This document shows positions 60,057-64,000 of a stretch of DNA of 64,000 bases, one piece after another. The DNA is from Symbiodinium natans (Eukaryota; Sar; Dinophyceae; Suessiales; Symbiodiniaceae): the NCBI GenBank assembly GCA_905221605.1, contig CAJNDS010002814.1, forward strand, positions 205,714 through 269,713, in the 5' to 3' direction. The notes under the pieces were generated by a model. That model ran no database searches. It was not told the origin of the DNA and saw nothing but the letters and a program-made list of their open reading frames with translations. A program made the translations under genes and the position numbers. The first letter of the stretch is position 1. Every line of letters begins with the position of its first letter.

Positions 60057-60183
60057 CTAAACCCTAAACCCTAAACCCTAAACCCTAAACCCCTAAACCC
60101 TAAACCCTAAACCCTAAACCCTAAACCCTAAACCCTAAACCCTAAACCCTAAACCCTAAACCCTAAACCCTAAACCCTAAACA
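60057..60183 (-). repeat. Long CCCTAAA tract
   Basis: About 18 units, nearly perfect. Confidence 0.97.
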
Positions 60184-60265
60184 CCCTAAATAACCCTTCC
60201 GGGGGCTACTGGGGTTTGAGGCTTTAGGGCTTCAGGTCGATGTGGGGGTTTACGAAAATCGGGGA

Positions 60266-60357
60266 CCCTCAAAATAGGTCCCCAAATAGGAGGATCCCGT
60301 TAGAATAAGGACCCCAAGAAGGTACCCCTAATTTCGGAAACCCCCCACGTGGGGAGA
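60266..60357. repeat. Family B repeat, short copy
   Basis: AGGAGGATCCCGTTAGAATAAG, ACCCCAAG and the tail CCACGTGGGGAG match the array at 11024-11145. Confidence 0.55.
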
Positions 60358-60393
60358 GTTTGCATGGTGGCCTTTGGGGTCTTCATACTAGGA

Positions 60394-60494
60394 TGCCCAG
60401 TAGTACCCTTATTCCCTTTTTGGTAGGTTTAGGTTCCCTTATAAACCCAATTAAGCAAAAAAGGGCACCCTCTTTCATCCTAGGTTACTGGGCA
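60394..60494. mobile_element. MITE-like family C, best copy
   Basis: TGCCCAGTA at 60394-60402 and TACTGGGCA at 60486-60494 are perfect inverted ends. Inside, GTACCCTTATTCCCTTTTT and AAAAAAGGGCACCC are roughly complementary. No coding capacity. Confidence 0.6.
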
Positions 60495-60514
60495 AGCTAG
60501 CACATCTGCACTAG

Positions 60515-60620
60515 ACGTCTTTGCCGCCTGAAGCCCCTGCATCGCTCTGACAAGGAGATCCTGGACCGGGAGCGAAAGAAAGATCCGACTGCCAGGCCCA
60601 GTGTACGGAAGCCCTTCTAA
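60515..60620 (+). CDS. Last exon, highly charged
   Basis: Acceptor CATCTGCACTAG ends at 60514. One leftover base then RLCRLKPLHRSDKEILDRER, KKDPTARPSVRKPF and a stop at 60618. Very convincing. Lies 20 bp after the family C element. Confidence 0.7.
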
Positions 60621-60624
60621 ATTG

Positions 60625-61030
60625 AATCCTGTTCAGCCCTTACAGGCCCCTTCGTTCCCTACCAGAGACCCTCAAAAACAAGGGCACGGTGCGGTTAGCG
60701 GCCGTGGGCCGTAAGCACACCAAAATGTGGTGTTAACCCACGCATGACACTGCTTCGCTGTTGAAACGTGTTTTGCGGGGGGCTTTCTTTTTTGAACGTG
60801 CAGTGAATCCTAGGCATTGTTGTAGTCAAAGGTACCACGCCTGCCAGTGTTTTGAGTGTTTTGACATCCTTATATCATGAGTAGGTTTTTGCGCGTTTTG
60901 TGTGTTTTTGCGGTTCCGTGTTTTGTGGTTGTGTAGGGTCTCGGATCCTCGCTCTCGCTCTCCCAACCGCTTCCCCAGGCTTAGGGTGTAAGGCTTTGGG
61001 TTGTCAGGGTCTGGGGTTTAGGGTTTATGG
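60625..61030. other. Repeat-poor stretch, no gene seen
   Basis: T- and G-rich (TTTTGCGGGG, TGTTTTGAGTGTTTTGAC). No exon-like island recognised. Confidence 0.4.
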
Positions 61031-61156
61031 TGTAGCCCAGGGTACTGTAAGGGTTTAGGGTTTAGTGTTTGGGTTTAAGGTTTCAGGGCTTATAGGTTTT
61101 AGGCAGTTTACGGCTCAGGGTCCAGGTTTACCGGTCGTTCCTTCTTTTTTTCCTAG

Positions 61157-61341
61157 GCGGTTTACGGCTCAGGGTCGAGGGCAAAGGCACGGCGCACCGT
61201 TGCCCCGCAGCGAACGCCCTTTGCGCTCACTTCAAGAAAGCTTTCGCTCCGGGCAGCGAACACGAGCGGACATTGTGCCCGCATTTCCCGCACAACCCAC
61301 ATCGTTTGGCGAGATTAGGGGGCATTGCGGACAGTGCTTAA
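61157..61341 (+). CDS. Exon, Cys/His-rich
   Basis: Excellent acceptor CTTTTTTTCCTAG ends at 61156. Frame from 61159: VEGKGTAHRCPAANALCAHF, KKAFAPGSEHERTLCPHFPH, NPHRLARLGGIADSA, stop at 61339. The spacing of Cys and His could form a zinc site. A competing frame (61065-61358) is Arg/Ser-rich. The first bases of the exon and its acceptor are duplicated 54 bp upstream. Confidence 0.6.
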
Positions 61342-61399
61342 AATCTGAGCTCTTGTAGCTGGAGGATGACTTGGGTGTACTCCTGTGTCAATGCTGGAA

Positions 61400-61930
61400 G
61401 TGTTGATTGTAGACTAGAAGAGTGTATATAAAACACGGCAAGGAAACAGAAGCTATCTGAATCAGAAACAAGGAAGAAGAAGCGTGTAGACATGCCCGCA
61501 ACCACGCCCCCCCCCCCCCCCCCCCCCTCCCCCTCCCCCCGCCTCCCCCCCCCTCAGAAGCACGAAAAAGTTGTAGAATCAGCGTTCCGCCCACGGCCGC
61601 TAGCCGCACCGTGAGCAAAAACAACACTAGCTCCACCCCAAAGTCCGCGGCGGCTGTCGTGGTCGAGCCACAACAAGGCCTTGAAGCAACCAACAGACAA
61701 CGGGGAGCGGCCTGCCCTGGATCTCATCTCGGCAGGGAGTTTCGACACGGGCGCAAGCAGAGAACCGGATAGGAGTTGCTTGAACCCAAAAACAGGAACA
61801 TGGACTTTATTTGCTGAAAGCAGGGGGTGTGGGCCTGTTTGTTCCTTCAACGGCGCACTTTCATGTGGCCCGCTCGCAGCTCCTAAGCCACCAAGGCCCC
61901 AATTAAAGGCCCTAAGGCCCTAAGGCCCGA
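61400..61930. other. Repeat-poor stretch with 80-codon frame
   Basis: Contains a TATATAAAA box-like motif at about 61429, a poly-C run (61508-61555) and a plus-strand frame 61681-61923 with ALDLISAGSFDTGASREPDR. Could be part of an element or a gene; not assigned. Confidence 0.3.
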
Positions 61931-61970
61931 AGGCCCGAAGGCCCGAAGGCCCGAAGGCCCGAAGGCCCTA
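61912..61970 (+). repeat. (GGCCCGAA)n array
   Basis: About 6 units of GGCCCGAA flanked by GGCCCTAA units, another homogenised block. Confidence 0.93.
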
Positions 61971-62164
61971 AGCCCCCAAGGGCTTGTGGAGGCTTCCGGG
62001 TGCATTTCCTCGCAAACCTTAGCTGCAGCCCTGAAGCCTTGAATCCCGAAAGGGCAAGGGCCTAAACCCGGTTTGCCGTTTTGAGGGTTTGAGGTTTAGG
62101 GTTTGAGGTTTGGGTTTAGGGTTTGAGGTTTAGGGTTTAGGGTTTAGGGTTTAGACTCCGAGTC

Positions 62165-62268
62165 GCCTTCTCCTCCAGCTCCCCGACCAGGTACATCAAG
62201 GTCTCCGCGCAGTACGAGGAGGCAGCCAAGACGCTGAAGGCCCCCGGCCGAAAGCTTCCCCAGGGGCG
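62165..62268 (+). CDS. Candidate exon, helical
   Basis: The frame reads SPTRYIKVSAQYEEAAKTLK then APGRKLPQGRG before GTTTAGGG. CTCCTCCAG or GACCAG could be the acceptor. Very protein-like. Confidence 0.65.
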
Positions 62269-62741
62269 TGGGGTTTAGGGTTTAGGGTTTAGGGTTTAGG
62301 GTTTAGGGTTTAGGGTTTAGGGTTTAGGGTTTAGGGTTTGGTTTCGGGTTTAGGATGTTCAGGGTGTTTAGGGTTAGGGGTTAGGGTATTGAGGGCAACC
62401 CTGAATTCTCCTGGAGATGAACAAAACCTTGCACCCCGCACCCACGATGGAAGCCCATACCCGACCCTGGGCCCTCAACTCGCCACCCTGGGCCCTCAAC
62501 CCTCTAAGCCTGAAGCCCTGAATCCCTGAGCCCTAAAGCCCGAAACCCTATTCGCCTTATAAGCGCTCTAAGCCCTCGAAGCCCCCTAAGCCCCAAGCCG
62601 TAAGCCCTCCAAGCCCGAATCCCTAACCCTTTTCGCCCTCCTATAAGCCCTATAAGCCCTCTAAGCCAAGCCCTAGAAGCCCTGTTAGCCCTAAACCCGA
62701 AAATCCCCCAAAATCCCAAACTCCCCCAAAACCTCCACCGG

Positions 62742-62810
62742 TCCCGAAGGCCCTGAAGGAAAAGAGGCGGCGCGGGGCGTTCAAGTCGCCCGCCAGCCAC
62801 GAAGTTCCGG
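62742..62810 (+). CDS. Candidate exon, basic
   Basis: The frame reads VPKALKEKRRRGAFKSPASH then EVP, with GTTCCGG as donor. Flanked by CCCTAAG-like and TTTCGGG-like repeats. Confidence 0.55.
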
Positions 62811-62958
62811 TTTCGGGTCTGGGGTTTCGGGCTTAGAGTTTAAGGGTGTAGACTTTCGGATTTGGGTTGCAGGGTGTAGATTTGAGGGTTTTGTCTGGAG
62901 GGTGGCCGCGCGCATTTCTTAGCTTTCGCGCATGACCTGCGATGATCCTTTTTCGCAG

Positions 62959-63048
62959 CTCCCGGACTTGGATTTTCGTTCGGAAAGTTTTCGTGAAATT
63001 CATCGAGAAAACGTAGAAACTACGTCAGCTATGGATCATGTGGGATGA
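62959..63048 (+). CDS. Candidate last exon
   Basis: Strong acceptor ATCCTTTTTCGCAG ends at 62958. The phase-0 frame reads LPDLDFRSESFREIHRENVE then TTSAMDHVG and a stop at 63046. Very protein-like. Confidence 0.65.
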   Translation, partial: LPDLDFRSESFREIHRENVETTSAMDHVG

Positions 63049-63185
63049 CCCGTTAGATCTCGGGTATCAGGATTTCTGCAGTATCACCGAAGCCTCAGTT
63101 TCCGAGCCCGAAATGCCAAAGCACTCAAAGGGTTTAAGGTTTAGGGTTTAGGGTTTAGGGTTTGGGGTTTAGGGTTTAGGGACAG

Positions 63186-63226
63186 GAGCATTGCGTTCCT
63201 CTGCACGTGTTCTTGCCCGCATGGTG
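63186..63226 (+). CDS. Candidate 41-nt exon, GTAAACCC donor
   Basis: AGGGACAG ends at 63185. The phase-0 frame reads EHCVPLHVFLPAW plus two bases before GTAAACCC. Third case of this repeat-made donor. Confidence 0.5.
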
Positions 63227-63399
63227 GTAAACCCTAAATCCTCCCAAATCCATGCAAGCCCTAAAATCGTTACCCTTAAACCCTAAACTCTGAACCCCAT
63301 ACTCTTATACCTACTCAAACCCCAAACCCCAATCCCCAAACCCCAAACCCCAAACCCCAAACCCTAAACCCTAAACCCTAAACCCAGGGGTACTTGTAG

Positions 63400-63471
63400 G
63401 AAAGTCTGAGGCAGAACATCAGCGCCGACCAGATGAAGTCGCGGGATGCCTCCAACAAGCTTTGTGGCCGG
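63400..63471 (+). CDS. Candidate exon, 72 nt, GTTTAGGG donor
   Basis: Acceptor GGTACTTGTAG ends at 63399. The phase-0 frame reads ESLRQNISADQMKSRDASNK then LCGR and ends in phase 0 before GTTTAGGG. Very protein-like. Confidence 0.65.
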
Positions 63472-63560
63472 GTTTAGGGTTTAGGGTTTAGGGTTTAGGG
63501 TTTAGGGTTTAGGTTTTGGGGTTTAGGGTTTAGGGTTTGGGGTTTAGGGTTTAGGGTCGG

Positions 63561-63656
63561 GATGTTCCCCCTGATGCTAACAGCCCTTAATAGAGGATTA
63601 TCGTACGCCCTACTATAATCCCTACTCGATCGAGACCGTTATAAGGGGGAACATTC
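63561..63656. mobile_element. MITE-like family A copy
   Basis: Outer ends GATGTTCCCCCT and AAGGGGGAACATTCC are inverted complements; inner GCTAACAGCCCTTAAT and GGATTATCGTAC match family A. The right arm has lost part of the CTGTTAG segment. Confidence 0.65.
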
Positions 63657-63779
63657 CAAGTTTAGGGTTCAGGTTTCAGGGCTTTCATGGGACTCTACCT
63701 TGGACCCCTGAGGTCGTACCCTTGGCTTTTTGTGGGGACCCTTGTTAAAGATCCTCTAAGGGAATAAACCCCCCAAAAT

Positions 63780-63823
63780 CTCTCTTTTCTCTCTCTCTCT
63801 CTCGCTTCTCTCTCTCTCTCGCT

Positions 63824-63855
<32 letters not shown>

Positions 63856-64000
63856 CTCTCTGTTCTCTCTCTCTGTCTCTCTCTCTCTCTCTGTCTTCTC
63901 TCTCTCTCTCTGTTCTCTCTCCTCTCTCTCTCTCTCTTCTTTCTCTTCTCTCTCTCTTCTCTCTCTCGCTTCTCTCTCTCTCTTCTCTCTCTCTCTCTCT
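63780..64000. repeat. (CT)n-rich tract at window end
   Basis: About 220 bp of CTCTCT with TTCT/CGCT interruptions, running to the window edge. The complementary strand is purine-only like the 45 kb tract. Confidence 0.97.

Noticed and set aside
61388-61693. 101-codon minus-strand frame
   Set aside because: A Gly/Arg stretch from the poly-C run dominates it; no splice or start support.

Overview
ORGANISM. The window looks like nuclear DNA of a protist with plant-type telomere repeats, most likely a dinoflagellate (Symbiodiniaceae-like). Four things point there: very abundant internal TTTAGGG/CCCTAAA tracts, short exons reading on one strand over tens of kilobases, GC as well as GT splice donors, and a truncated transposase-like gene of the zinc-ribbon ISXO2/Merlin kind common in dinoflagellates. 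No rRNA, tRNA, spliced-leader relic, organelle or bacterial gene was recognised. The assignment is an inference.

LAYOUT. From 1 to about 43.7 kb and from about 49.5 kb to the end, the DNA alternates between tracts of the 7-base repeat (either orientation, with local variants) and islands of about 20-200 bp of non-repeat sequence. Most islands contain a plus-strand open frame, an AG at the left and a GT or GC at the right. I read these as exons, with the telomere-type repeats forming most of the introns. The CCCTAAA strand usually precedes an exon and the TTTAGGG strand follows it, so an intron tends to start G-rich and end C-rich and could fold on itself. Repeats also supply splice sites (GTTTAGGG, GTAAACCC, GCTTAGGG donors; AAACCCAG acceptors).

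MAIN GENES. The longest conventional coding block is 37825-39003 (392 codons plus stop, ubiquitin-like start, unknown remainder). An upstream partial paralogue at 37157-37284 is interrupted by the repeats. A DExH helicase-like segment can be spliced from 54079-54143 and 54862-54964. Other phase-compatible exon pairs are 15273-15368/15496 onward, 40050-40080/40257-40296 and 57973-58036/58512-58562. Most other exons could not be assigned to families or joined into full genes without transcripts.

OTHER REGIONS. 4.6-7.9 kb: microsatellites and the minus-strand transposase fragment. 17.1-17.7 kb: 21-bp minisatellite and poly-C. 18.8-19.9 kb: hairpin and a TTCCGACC array that inverts. 20.8-21.3 kb: TCG trinucleotide. 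30.7-31.3 kb: AT-rich filler. 33.8-34.9 kb: broken minus-strand coding. 43.8-44.8 kb: AAATGCT array. 44.9-46.1 kb: GA-rich. 46.1-49.5 kb: mostly repeat-free with a few small frames. 63.8-64.0 kb: CT-rich. At least three small hairpin (MITE-like) families are scattered through the introns.

LIMITS. Exon calls rest on reading frames, splice dinucleotides and amino-acid plausibility by eye; some islands are open in two or three frames and the frame choice is then tentative.
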